Shown: positions 25,270-37,500 of the stretch, one piece after another
How positions within the stretch are numbered: position 1 is the first letter of the stretch
Layout: every line of letters starts with the position of its first letter
Translations under genes and position numbers: made by a program
Assembly: GCA_022747635.1 (NCBI GenBank)
Contig: JAKTNV010000661.1
Location: forward strand, 1 to 64,000
Length of the DNA stretch: 64,000 bases
Source: Hetaerina americana
Taxonomy: Eukaryota; Arthropoda; Insecta; Odonata; Calopterygidae
Direction of reading: 5' to 3'
The notes under the pieces: generated by a model
The model's input: the letters and a program-made list of their open reading frames with translations, nothing else
What the model was told of the DNA's origin: nothing
Database searches by the model: none

Positions 25270-27960
25270 AAATTTTAATTTTTCACATTTTTCCATGAAA
25301 AGTGCCAATACCCCCCCCTTTGGGTTCTACATGAAAATCTCACTCGACACAAATCAAACAGAAATGTTTCCATGGTGTGTATTGTTGTTCATTTTCATCA
25401 AATAAACAAAATAAAACCCAGAATAAATCATTAAAGACAAGAAATGAGCATAAAAGATGCCTCAGCGCAAGTGTTAATGTTAGTAAAAGAGCCCAAATTT
25501 CAAAAAATATTGCGAAAAACAACAATCTTCCATTATAGAGTGAATGTTTGAGGTGTATAGAAGGCATTTATTTCATTTTTAGAAATTTTAATTTTTCACA
25601 TTTTTCCATGAAAAGTGCCAATACCCCCCCTTTGGGTTCTAGGTGAAAATCTCACTCGACACAAATCAAACAAAAATGTTTCCATGGTGTGTATTGTTGT
25701 TCATTTTCATCAAATAAACAAAATAAAACCCAGAATAAATCATTAAAGAAAAGAAATGAGCATAAAAGATGCCTCAGCGCAAGTGTAAATGTTAGTAAAA
25801 GAGCCCAAATTTAAAAAAATATTGCGAAAAACAACAATCTTCCATTATAGAGTGAATGTTTGAGGTGTATAGAAGGCATTTATTTCATTTTTAGAAATTT
25901 TAATTTTTCACATTTTTCCATGAAAAGTGCCAATACCCCCCCCCTTTGGGTTCTAGGTGAAATCTCACTCGACAAAATTCAAAGAAAAATTTTTCCATGG
26001 TGTGTATTGTTGTTCATTTTCATCAAATAAACAAAACAAAACCCAGAGTTAATCATTAAAGACAAGAAATGAGCATAAAAGATGCCTCAGCGCAAGTTTT
26101 AATTTTTGTAAAAGAGCCCAAATTTCAAATAATATTGCGAAAAACAACAATCTTCCATTATAGAGTGAATGTTTGAGGTGTATAGAAGGCATTTATTTCA
26201 TTTTTAGAAATTTTAATTTTTCACATTTTTCCATGAAAAGTGCCAATACCCCCCTTTGGGTTCTACACGAAAATCACCCTCGACACAAATCAAACAAAAA
26301 TGTTTCCATGTTGCGTATTGATGTTCATTTTCATCAAATAAACAAAATAAAACCCAGAATAAATCATTAAAGACAAGAAATGAGCATAAAAGATGCCTCA
26401 GCGCAAGTGTTAATGTTAGTAAAAGATCCCAAATTTCAAAAAATATTGCGAAAAACAACAATCTTCCATAATAGAGTAAATGTTTGAGGTGTATAGAAGG
26501 CATTTATTTCATTTTTAGAAATTTTAATTTTTCACATTTTTCCATGAAAAGTGCCAATTCCCCCCCCTTTGGGTTCTAGGTGAAAATCTCACTCGACACA
26601 AATAACACAAAAATGTTTCCATGGTGTGTATTGTTGTTCATTTTCATCAAATAAACAAAATAAAACCCAGAATAAATCATTAAAGACAAGAAATGAGCAT
26701 AAAAGATGCCTCAGCGCAAGTGTTAATGTTAGTAAAAGAGCCCAAATTTCAAAAAATATTGCGAAAAACAACAATCTTCCATTATAGAGTAAATATTTGA
26801 GGTGTATAGAAGGCATTTATTTCATTTTTAGAAATTTTAATTTTTCACATTTTTCCATGAAAAGTGCCAATACCCCCCCCTTTGGGTTCTACATGAAAAT
26901 CTCACTCGACACAAATCAAACAGAAATGTTTCCATGGTGTGTATTGTTGTTCATTTTCATCAAATAAACAAAATAAAACCCAGAATAAATCATTAAAGAC
27001 AAGAAATGAGCATAAAAGATGCCTCAGCGCAAGTGTTAATGTTAGTAAAAGAGCCCAAATTTCAAAAAATATTGCGAAAAACAACAATCTTCCATTATAG
27101 AGTGAATGTTTGAGGTGTATAGAAGGCATTTATTTCATTTTTAGAAATTTTAATTTTTCACATTTTTCCATGAAAAGTGCCAATACCCCCCCTTTGGGTT
27201 CTAGGTGAAAATCTCACTCGACACAAATCAAACAAAAATGTTTCCATGGTGTGTATTGTTGTTCATTTTCATCAAATAAACAAAATAAAACCCAGAATAA
27301 ATCATTAAAGAAAAGAAATGAGCATAAAAGATGCCTCAGCGCAAGTGTAAATGTTAGTAAAAGAGCCCAAATTTAAAAAAATATTGCGAAAAACAACAAT
27401 CTTCCATTATAGAGTGAATGTTTGAGGTGTATAGAAGGCATTTATTTCATTTTTAGAAATTTTAATTTTTCACATTTTTCCATGAAAAGTGCCAATACCC
27501 CCCCCATTTGGGTTCTAGGTGAAATCTCACTCGACACAATTCAAAGAAAAATTTTTCCATGGTGTGTATTGTTGTTCATTTTCATCAAATAAACAAAACA
27601 AAACCCAGAGTTAATCATTAAAGACAAGAAATGAGCATAAAAGATGCCTCAGCGCAAGTTTTAATTTTTGTAAAAGAGCCCAAATTTCAAATAATATTGC
27701 GAAAAACAACAATCTTCCATTATAGAGTGAATGTTTGAGGTGTATAGAAGGCATTTATTTCATTTTTAGAAATTTTAATTTTTCACATTTTTCCATGAAA
27801 AGTGCCAATACCCCCCCTTTGGGTTCTACACGAAAATCACCCTCGACACAAATCAAACAAAAATGTTTCCATGTTGCGTATTGATGTTCATTTTCATCAA
27901 ATAAACAAAATAAAACCCAGAATAAATCATTAAAGACAAGAAATGAGCATAAAAGATGCC
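25270..27960 (+). repeat. Local 5-monomer (1562-bp) duplication inside superunit 1
   Basis: Monomers starting 25247, 25560, 25872 and 26185 match 26809, 27122, 27434 and 27747 at 1562 bp. Shared marks are ttctacatg with aaacagaaatg, agaaaagaaatg with tttaaaaaaatattg, gtgaaatctcac with attcaaag, and tctacacg with ccatgttgcg. The match stops near 26398/27960, where one copy reads gcctcagcg and agatccc and the other gcctaagcg and gtcaaag. Confidence 0.8.
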
Positions 27961-28058
27961 TAAGCGCAAGTGTTAATGTTAGTCAAAGAGCCCAAATTTC
28001 AAAAAATATTGCGAAAAACAACAATCTTCCATTATAGAGTGAATGTTTGAGGTGTATA

Positions 28059-28272
28059 GAAGGCATTTATTTCATTTTTAGAAATTTTAATTTTTCACAT
28101 TTTTCCATGAAAAGTGCCAATACCCCCCCCCCTTTGGGTTCTAGGTGAAATTCTCACTTGACACAAATCAAACAACAATGTTTGATCAGCGCTTAGTAAA
28201 AGAGCCCAAATTTAAAAAAATATTGCGAAAAACAACAATCTTCCATTATAGAGTGAATGTTTGAGGTGTATA
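28059..28272 (+). repeat. Truncated 214-bp monomer with out-of-register junction
   Basis: Shortest complete copy in the window. Its 5' part is of the cacttgac/caacaatg class, its 3' part of the 11-bp-deletion class (gcgcttagtaaaag). At 28181-28190 they meet as tttgatcagc, where about 90 bp are missing between gttt and cagcgc. All other exchanges seen in the array keep the monomer register; this one does not. The matching place in superunit 2 (39496-40110) has two full-length copies instead. Confidence 0.9.
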
Positions 28273-30151
28273 GAAGGCATTTATTTCATTTTTAGAAATT
28301 TTAATTTTTCACATTTCTTCATGAAAAGTGCCAATACCCCCCCCTTTGGGTTCTAGGTGAAATTCTCACTCGACACAATTCAAAGAAAAATTTTTCCATG
28401 GTGTGTATTGTTGTTCATTTTCATCAAATAAAAAAAACAAAACCCAGAGTTAATCATTAAAGACAAGAAATGAGCATAAAAGATGCCTCAGCGCAAGTTT
28501 TAATTTTTGTAAAAGAGCCCAAATTTCAAATAATATTGCGAAAAACAACAATCTTCCATTATAGAGTGAATGTTTGAGGTGTATAGAAGGCATTTATTTC
28601 ATTTTCAGAAATTTTAATTTTTCACATTTTTCCATGAAAAGTGCCAATACCCCCCCTTTGGGTTCTAGGTGAAATTCTCACTCGACACATATCAAACAAA
28701 AATGTTTCCATGGTGTGTATTGTTGTTCATTTTCTTCAAATAAACAAAATAAAACCCAGAGTTAATCATTAAAGACAGGAAATGAGCATAAAAGATGCCT
28801 CAGCGCAAGTGTTAATGTTAGTAAAAGAGCCCAAATTTCAAAAAATATTGCGAAAAACAACAATCTTCCATGATAGAGTGAATGTTTGAGGTGTATAGAA
28901 GGCATATATTTCATTTTTAGAAATTTTAATTTTTCACATTTTTCCATGAAAAGTGCCAATACCCCCCTCTTTGGGTTCTAGGTGAAATTCTCACTCGACA
29001 CAATTCAAACAGAAATGTTTCCATGGTGTGTATTGTTGTTCGTTTTCATCAAATAAACAAAATAAAACCCAGAATAAATCATTAAAGACAGGAAATGAGC
29101 ATAAAAGATGCCTAAGCGCAAGTGTTAATGTTAGTCAAAGAGCCCAAATTTCAAAAAATATTGCGAAAAACAACAATCTTCCATTATAGAGTGAATGTTT
29201 GAGGTGTATAGAAGGCATTTATTTCATTTTTAGAAATTTTAATTTTTCACATTTTTCCATGAAAAGTGCCAATACCCCCCCCCCTTTGGGTTCTAGGTGA
29301 AATTCTCACTTGACACAAATCAAACAACAATGTTTCCATGGTGTGTATTGTTGTTCATTTTCATCAAATAAACAAAATAAAACCCAGAGATAATCATTAA
29401 TGACAAGAAATGAGCATAAAAGATGCCTCAGCGCAAGTGTTAATGTTAGTAAAAGATCCCAAATTTCAAAAAATATTGCGAAAAACAACAATCTTCCATA
29501 ATAGAGTAAATTTTTGAGGTGTATAGAAGGCATTTATTTCATTTTTAGAAATTTTAATTTTTCACATTTTTCCATGAAAAGTGCCAATTCCCCCCCCTTT
29601 GGGTTCTAGGTGAAAATCTCACTCGACACAAATCAAACAAAAATGTGCCCATGGTGTTTATTGTTGTTCATTTTCATCAAATAAACAAAATAAAACCCAG
29701 AGTTAATCATTAAGGACAAAAAATGAGCATAAAAGATGCCTCAGCGCAAGTGTTAATGTTAGTAAAAGAGCCCAAATTTCAAATAATATTGCGAAAAACA
29801 ACAATCTTCCATTATAGAGTGAATGTTTGAGGTGTAAAGAAGGCATTTATTTCATTTTTAGAAATTTTAATTTTTCACATTTCTCCATGAAAAGTGCCAA
29901 TACCCCTCTCTTTGGGTTCTAAGTTAAATTCTCACTCGACACAAATCAAACAAAAATGTTTCCATGGCGTGTATTGTTGTTCATTTTCATCAAATAAACA
30001 AAATAAAACCCAGAATAAATCATTAAAGACAGGAAATGAGCATAAAAGATGCCTCAGCGCAAGTGTTAATGTTAGTAAAAGAGCCAAAATTTCAAAAAAT
30101 ATTGCGAAGAACAGCAATCTTCCATTATAGAGTGAATGTTTGAGGTGTATA

Positions 30152-30453
30152 GTAGGCATTTATTTCATTTTTAGAAATTTTAATTTTTCACATTTTTCCA
30201 TGAAAAGTACCAATACCCCCCCCTTTGGGTTCTACATGAAAATCTCACTCGACATAAATCAAACAAAAATCTTTCCATGGTGTGCATTGTTGTTCATTTT
30301 CATCAAATAAACAAATTAAAACCCAGAGTTAATCATTAAAGACAGGAAATGAGCATAAAAGATGCCTCAGCGCTTAGTAAAAGAGCCCAAATTTCAAAAA
30401 ATATTGCGAAAAACAACAATCTTCCATTATAGAGTGAATGTTTGAGGTGTATA
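30152..30453 (+). repeat. 11-bp-deletion monomer class (302 bp), example; 23 copies in the window
   Basis: These copies read cagcgcttagtaaaag, lacking aagtgttaatg. Starts: 627, 5634, 6565, 8118, 10923, 13416, 14344, 18400, 21516, 24632, 28059 (truncated), 30152, 33889, 36068, 39809, 41989, 45727, 48526, 51002, 53179, 55350, 56277, 59080. The deletion is inherited with gtgcattg, caaattaaaac (cagatta at 627), gagttaatc and gacagg, so it is a single old haplotype. Spacing is 3, 5, 7, 8, 9, 10, 12 or 13 monomers, which reports the local higher-order repeat. Confidence 0.93.
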
Positions 30454-31391
30454 GAAGGCATTTATTTCATTTTTAGAAATTTTAATTTTTCACATTTCTT
30501 CATGAAAAGTGCCAATACCCCCCCCTTTGGGTTCTAGGTGAAATTCTCACTCGACACAATTCAAAGAAAAATTTTTCCATGGTGTGTATTGTTGTTCATT
30601 TTCATCAAATAAAAAAAACAAAACCCAGAGTTAATCATTAAAGACAAGAAATGAGCATAAAAGATGCCTCAGCGCAAGTTTTAATTTTTGTAAAAGAGCC
30701 CAAATTTCAAATAATATTGCGAAAAACAACAATCTTCCATTATAGAGTGAATGTTTGAGGTGTATAGAAGGCATTTATTTCATTTTCAGAAATTTTAATT
30801 TTTCACATTTTTCCATGAAAAGTGCCAATACCCCCCCTTTGGGTTCTAGGTGAAATTCTCACTCGACACATATCAAACAAAAATGTTTCCATGGTGTGTA
30901 TTGTTGTTCATTTTCTTCAAATAAACAAAATAAAACCCAGAGTTAATCATTAAAGACAGGAAATGAGCATAAAAGATGCCTCAGCGCAAGTGTTAATGTT
31001 AGTAAAAGAGCCCAAATTTCAAAAAATATTGCGAAAAACAACAATCTTCCATGATAGAGTGAATGTTTGAGGTGTATAGAAGGCATATATTTCATTTTTA
31101 GAAATTTTAATTTTTCACATTTTTCCATGAAAAGTGCCAATACCCCCCTCTTTGGGTTCTAGGTGAAATTCTCACTCGACACAATTCAAACAGAAATGTT
31201 TCCATGGTGTGTATTGTTGTTCGTTTTCATCAAATAAACAAAATAAAACCCAGAATAAATCATTAAAGACAGGAAATGAGCATAAAAGATGCCTAAGCGC
31301 AAGTGTTAATGTTAGTAAAAGAGCCCAAATTTCAAAAAATATTGCGAAAAACAACAATCTTCCATTATAGAGTGAATGTTTGAGGTGTATA

Positions 31392-31696
31392 GAAGGCATT
31401 TATTTCATTTTTAGAAATTTTAATTTTTCACATTTTTCCATGAAAAGTGCCCCCCTTTGGGTTCTAGGTGAAAATATGACTCGACACAAATCAAACAAAA
31501 ATGTTTCCATGGTGTGTATTGTTGTTCATTTTCATCAAATAAACAAAATAAAACCCAGAATAAATCATTAAAGACAAGAAATGAGCATAAAAGATGCCTC
31601 AGCGCAAGTGTTAATGTTAGTAAAAGAGCCCAAATTTCAAAAAATATTGCGAAAAACAACAATCTTCCATTATAGAGTGAATGTTTGAGGTGTATA
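31392..31696 (+). repeat. 305-bp monomer class (C-tract-side deletion), example; 6 copies
   Basis: The segment between gaaaagtgcc and tttggg is shortened, losing the usual aatac spacer, so the copy reads aaaagtgcccccctttggg. Starts: 31392, 43229, 46967, 49766, 50071, 54732. Class members also share aatctgactc or a near form of it. All are confined to the core and its right edge, so the class arose with or after the 12-mer. The shorter copies at 62506 (gtgccctttggg) and 62809 look like separate events. Confidence 0.9.
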
Positions 31697-32009
31697 GAAG
31701 GCATTTATTTCATTTTTAGAAATTTTAATTTTTCACATTTTTCCATGAAAAGTGCCAATACCCCCCCCTTTGGGTTCTAGGTGAAAATTTTACTCGACAC
31801 AAATCAAACAAAAATGTTTCCATGGTGTGTATTGTTGTTCATTTTCATCAAATAAACAAAATAAAACCCAGAATAAATCATTAAAGAAAAGAAATGAGCA
31901 TAAAAGATGCCTCAGCGCAAGTGTAAATGTTAGTAAAAGAGCCCAAATTTAAAAAAATATTGCGAAAAACAACAATCTTCCATTATAGAGTGAATGTTTG
32001 AGGTGTATA

Positions 32010-34589
32010 GAAGGCATTTATTTCATTTTTAGAAATTTTAATTTTTCACATTTCTTCATGAAAAGTGCCAATACCCCCCCCTTTGGGTTCTAGGTGAAAT
32101 TCTCACTCGACACAATTCAAAGAAAAATTTTTCCATGGTGTGTATTGTTGTTCATTTTCATCAAATAAAAAAAACAAAACCCAGAGTTAATCATTAAAGA
32201 CAAGAAATGAGCATAAAAGATGCCTCAGCGCAAGTTTTAATTTTTGTAAAAGAGCCCAAATTTCAAATAATATTGCGAAAAACAACAATCTTCCATTATA
32301 GAGTGAATGTTTGAGGTGTATAGAAGGCATTTATTTCATTTTCAGAAATTTTAATTTTTCACATTTTTCCATGAAAAGTGCCAATACCCCCCCTTTGGGT
32401 TCTAGGTGAAATTCTCACTCGACACATATCAAACAAAAATGTTTCCATGGTGTGTATTGTTGTTCATTTTCTTCAAATAAACAAAATAAAACCCAGAGTT
32501 AATCATTAAAGACAGGAAATGAGCATAAAAGATGCCTCAGCGCAAGTGTTAATGTTAGTAAAAGAGCCCAAATTTCAAAAAATATTGCGAAAAACAACAA
32601 TCTTCCATGATAGAGTGAATGTTTGAGGTGTATAGAAGGCATATATTTCATTTTTAGAAATTTTAATTTTTCACATTTTTCCATGAAAAGTGCCAATACC
32701 CCCCTCTTTGGGTTCTAGGTGAAATTCTCACTCGACACAATTCAAACAGAAATGTTTCCATGGTGTGTATTGTTGTTCGTTTTCATCAAATAAACAAAAT
32801 AAAACCCAGAATAAATCATTAAAGACAGGAAATGAGCATAAAAGATGCCTAAGCGCAAGTGTTAATGTTAGTCAAAGAGCCCAAATTTCAAAAAATATTG
32901 CGAAAAACAACAATCTTCCATTATAGAGTGAATGTTTGAGGTGTATAGAAGGCATTTATTTCATTTTTAGAAATTTTAATTTTTCACATTTTTCCATGAA
33001 AAGTGCCAATACCCCCCCCCCTTTGGGTTCTAGGTGAAATTCTCACTTGACACAAATCAAACAACAATGTTTCCATGGTGTGTATTGTTGTTCATTTTCA
33101 TCAAATAAACAAAATAAAACCCAGAGATAATCATTAATGACAAGAAATGAGCATAAAAGATGCCTCAGCGCAAGTGTTAATGTTAGTAAAAGATCCCAAA
33201 TTTCAAAAAATATTGCGAAAAACAACAATCTTCCATAATAGAGTAAATTTTTGAGGTGTATAGAAGGCATTTATTTCATTTTTAGAAATTTTAATTTTTC
33301 ACATTTTTCCATGAAAAGTGCCAATTCCCCCCCCTTTGGGTTCTAGGTGAAAATCTCACTCGACACAAATCAAACAAAAATGTGCCCATGGTGTTTATTG
33401 TTGTTCATTTTCATCAAATAAACAAAATAAAACCCAGAGTTAATCATTAAGGACAAAAAATGAGCATAAAAGATGCCTCAGCGCAAGTGTTAATGTTAGT
33501 AAAAGAGCCCAAATTTCAAATAATATTGCGAAAAACAACAATCTTCCATTATAGAGTGAATGTTTGAGGTGTAAAGAAGGCATTTATTTCATTTTTAGAA
33601 ATTTTAATTTTTCACATTTCTCCATGAAAAGTGCCAATACCCCTCTCTTTGGGTTCTAAGTTAAATTCTCACTCGACACAAATCAAACAAAAATGTTTCC
33701 ATGGCGTGTATTGTTGTTCATTTTCATCAAATAAACAAAATAAAACCCAGAATAAATCATTAAAGACAGGAAATGAGCATAAAAGATGCCTCAGCGCAAG
33801 TGTTAATGTTAGTAAAAGAGCCAAAATTTCAAAAAATATTGCGAAGAACAGCAATCTTCCATTATAGAGTGAATGTTTGAGGTGTATAGAAGGCATTTAT
33901 TTCATTTTTAGAAATTTTAATTTTTCACATTTTTCCATGAAAAGTACCAATACCCCCCCCTTTGGGTTCTACATGAAAATCTCACTCGACATAAATCAAA
34001 CAAAAATCTTTCCATGGTGTGCATTGTTGTTCATTTTCATCAAATAAACAAATTAAAACCCAGAGTTAATCATTAAAGACAGGAAATGAGCATAAAAGAT
34101 GCCTCAGCGCTTAGTAAAAGAGCCCAAATTTCAAAAAATATTGCGAAAAACAACAATCTTCCATTATAGAGTGAATGTTTGAGGTGTATAGAAGGCATTT
34201 ATTTCATTTTTAGAAATTTTAATTTTTCACATTTCTTCATGAAAAGTGCCAATACCCCCCCCTTTGGGTTCTAGGTGAAATTCTCACTCGACACAATTCA
34301 AAGAAAAATTTTTCCATGGTGTGTATTGTTGTTCATTTTCATCAAATAAAAAAAACAAAACCCAGAGTTAATCATTAAAGACAAGAAATGAGCATAAAAG
34401 ATGCCTCAGCGCAAGTTTTAATTTTTGTAAAAGAGCCCAAATTTCAAATAATATTGCGAAAAACAACAATCTTCCATTATAGAGTGAATGTTTGAGGTGT
34501 ATAGAAGGCATTTATTTCATTTTCAGAAATTTTAATTTTTCACATTTTTCCATGAAAAGTGCCAATACCCCCCCTTTGGGTTCTAGGTG
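32010..34589 (+). repeat. 12-mer higher-order repeat, second copy, cut after 8 monomers
   Basis: Monomers 32010-34503 repeat 28273-30766 at exactly 3737 bp with very few changes (for example gtaggcattt in the monomer at 30152 against gaaggcattt at 33889). Inside the monomer at 34504, between about 34580 and 34607, the tttcag class switches to the attcaaacag/aaaacatattg class of 23067. This is the junction where superunit 2 begins. Confidence 0.88.
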
Positions 34590-37500
34590 AAATTCTCACT
34601 CGACACAATTCAAACAGAAATGTTTCCATGGTGTGTATTGTTGTTCGTTTTCATCAAATAAACAAAATAAAACCCAGAATAAATCTTTAAAGACAGGAAA
34701 TGAGCATAAAAGATGCCTAAGCGCAAGTGTTAATGTTAGTTAAAGAGCCCAAATTTCAAAACATATTGCGAAAAACAACAATCTTCCATTATAGAGTGAA
34801 TGTTTGAGGTGTATAGAAGGCATTTATTTCATTTTTAGAAATTTTAATTTTTCACATTTTTCCATGAAAAGTGCCAATACCCCCCCCTTTGGGTTCTAAG
34901 TGAAATTCTCACTTGACACAAATCAAACAACAATGTTTCCATGGTGTGTATTGGTTTTCTTTTTCATCAAATAAACAAAATAAAACCCAGAGTTAATCAT
35001 TAAAGACAAGAAATGAGCATAAAAGATGCCTCAGCGCAAGTGTTAATGTTAGTAAAAGATCCCAAATTTCAAAAAATATTGCGAAAAACAACAATCTTCC
35101 ATAATAGAGTAAATGTTTGAGGTGTATAGAAGGCATTTATTTCATTTTTAGAAATTTTAATTTTTCACATTTTTCCATGAAAAGTGCCAATTCCCCCCCC
35201 TTTGGGTTCTAGGTGAAAATCTCACTCGACACAAATCAAACAAAAATGTTTCCATGGTGTTTATTGTTGTTCATTTTCATCAAATAAACAAAATAAAACC
35301 CAGAGTTAATCATTAAGGACAAGAAATGAGCATAAAAGATGCCTCAGCGCAAGTGTTAATGTTAGTAAAAGAGCCCAAATTTCAAATAAGATTGCGAAAA
35401 ACAACAATCTTCAATTATAGAGTGAATGTTTGAGGTGTATAGAAGGCATTTATTTCATTTTTAGAAATTTTAATTTTTCACATTTCTCCATGAAAAGTGC
35501 CAATACCCCCCTCTTTGGGTTCTAGGTTAAATTCTCACTCGACACAAATCAAACAAAAACGTTTCCATGGCGTGCATTGTTGTTCATTTTCATCAAATAA
35601 ACAAAATAAAACCCAGAATAAATCATTAAAGACAGGAAATGAGCATAAAAGATGCCTCAGCGCAAGTGTTAATGTTAGTAAAAGAGCCCAAATTTCAAAA
35701 AATATTGCGAAAAACGACAATCTTCCATTATAGAGTGAATGTTTGAGGTGTATAGAAGGCATTTATTTCATTTTTAGATATTTTAATTTTTCACATTTCT
35801 CCATGAAAAGTGCCAATACCCCCCTCTTTGGGTTTTAGGTTAAATTCTCACTCGACACAAATCAAACAAAAATGTTTCCATGGTGTGTATTGTTGTTCAT
35901 TTTCATCAAATAAACAAAATAAAACCCAGAATAAATCATTAAAGACAAGAAATGAGCATAAAAGATGCCTCAGCGCAAGTGTTAATGTTAGTAAAAGAGC
36001 CCAAATTTCAAAAAATATTGCGAAAAACAACAATCTTCCATTATAGAGTAATTATTTGAGGTGTATAGATGGCATTTATTTCATTTTTAGAAATTTTTAT
36101 TTTTCACATTTTTCCATGAAAAGTGCCAATACCCCCCCCTTTGGGTTCTAGGTGAAAATCTCACTCGACACAAATCAAACAAAAATGTTTCCATGGTGTG
36201 CATTGTTGTTCATTTTCATCAAATAAACAAATTAAAACCCAGAGTTAATCATTAAAGACAGGAAATGAGCATAAAAGATGCCTCAGCGCTTAGTAAAAGA
36301 GCCCAAATTTCAAAAAATATTGCGAAAAACAACAATCTTCCATTATAGAGTGAATGTTTGAGGTGTAAAGAAGGCATTTATTTCATTTTTAGAAATTTTA
36401 ATTTTTCACATTTTTCCATGAAAAGTGCCAATACTCCCCCCTTTTGGTTCTAGGTGCAATTCTCACTCGACACAAATCAAACAAAAATGTTTCCATGGTG
36501 TGTATTGTTGTTCATTTTCATCAAATAAACAAAACAAAACCCAGAGTTAATCATTAAAGACAAGAAATGAGCATAAAAGATGCCTCAGCGCAAGTTTTAA
36601 TTTTTGTAAAAGAGCCCAAATTTCAAATAATATTGCGAAAAACAACAATCTTCCATTATAGAGTGAATGTTTGAGGTGTATAGAAGGCATTTATTTCATT
36701 TTCAGAAATTTTAATTTTTCACATTTTTCCATGAAAAGTGCCAATACCCCCCCCTTTGGGTTCTACATGAAAATCTCACTCAACACAAATCAAACAGAAA
36801 TGTTTCCATGGTGTGTATTGTTGTTCATTTTCATCAAATAAACAAAATAAAACCCAGAATAAATCATTAAAGACAAGAAATGAGCATAAAAGATGCCTCA
36901 GCGCAAGTGTTAATGTTAGTAAAAGAGCCCAAATTTCAAAAAATATTGCGAAAAACAACAATCTTCCATTATAGAGTGAATGTTTGAGGTGTATAGAAGG
37001 CATTTATTTCATTTTTAGAAATTTTAATTTTTCACATTTTTCCATGAAAAGTGCCAATACCCCCCCTTTGGGTTCTAGGTGAAAATCTCACTCGACACAA
37101 ATCAAACAAAAATGTTTCCATGGTGTGTATTGTTGTTCATTTTCATCAAATAAACAAAATAAAACCCAGAATAAATCATTAAAGAAAAGAAATGAGCATA
37201 AAAGATGCCTCAGCGCAAGTGTAAATGTTAGTAAAAGAGCCCAAATTTAAAAAAATATTGCGAAAAACAACAATCTTCCATTATAGAGTGAATGTTTGAG
37301 GTGTATAGAAGGCATTTATTTCATTTTTAGAAATTTTAATTTTTCACATTTTTCCATGAAAAGTGCCAATACCCCCCCCCTTTGGGTTCTAGGTGAAATC
37401 TCACTCGACAAAATTCAAAGAAAAATTTTTCCATGGTGTGTATTGTTGTTCATTTTCATCAAATAAACAAAACAAAACCCAGAGTTAATCATTAAAGACA

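Larger units (their letters stand above)
23067..28272 (+). repeat. Start of the homogenised core: first part of superunit 1, 17 monomers
   Basis: Monomer starts: 23067, 23380, 23693, 24006, 24319, 24632, 24934, 25247, 25560, 25872, 26185, 26496, 26809, 27122, 27434, 27747, 28059. Short-class copies are 24632 and the truncated 28059. The region 23.15-27.96 kb recurs at 34.59-39.40 kb (shift 11436-11437). Within it, 25247-26184 recurs five monomers later (25560 with 27122, 25872 with 27434, shift 1562), a local 5-mer duplication. Confidence 0.88.
28273..32009 (+). repeat. 12-monomer higher-order repeat unit (3737 bp), reference copy
   Basis: Twelve distinguishable monomers in fixed order. Markers in order: attcaaag; tttcag with acatatc; catatattt with attcaaacag and ttcgttttc; cacttgac with agatccc; gtgcccatggtg; cccctctcttt with gaagaacagc; the short class with gacataaatc; attcaaag; tttcag with acatatc; catatattt with ttcgttttc; the 305-bp class; tttactcgac with tttaaaaaaat. 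Members 1-3 and 8-10 are the same classes, so the unit is a 7-mer (2181 bp) joined to a 5-mer (1556 bp). The next copy begins 3737 bp downstream. Confidence 0.92.
28273..34503 (+). repeat. First run of the 12-monomer higher-order repeat, 20 monomers
   Basis: Monomer starts: 28273, 28586, 28898, 29211, 29526, 29839, 30152, 30454, 30767, 31079, 31392, 31697, 32010, 32323, 32635, 32948, 33263, 33576, 33889, 34191. The length string 313, 312, 313, 315, 313, 313, 302, 313, 312, 313, 305, 313 restarts at 32010. Short-class copies are 30152 and 33889; the 305-bp class is at 31392. Confidence 0.92.
23153..34589 (+). repeat. Superunit copy 1 (about 11.44 kb, 37 monomers)
   Basis: Almost every monomer here has a partner 37 or 38 monomers downstream: 24632 with 36068, 25560 with 36996, 27434 with 38871 (shift 11436-11437), then 28273 with 40111, 31392 with 43229 and 34191 with 46029 (shift 11837-11838). 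The 401-bp change in shift comes from one missing monomer plus about 90 bp lost in the truncated copy at 28059. Private marks shared by both copies include aaaacatattg, ttggttttc, tttagatat, agagtaattatttg and ccatgttgcg. Differences are few. Boundaries are approximate. Confidence 0.87.
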
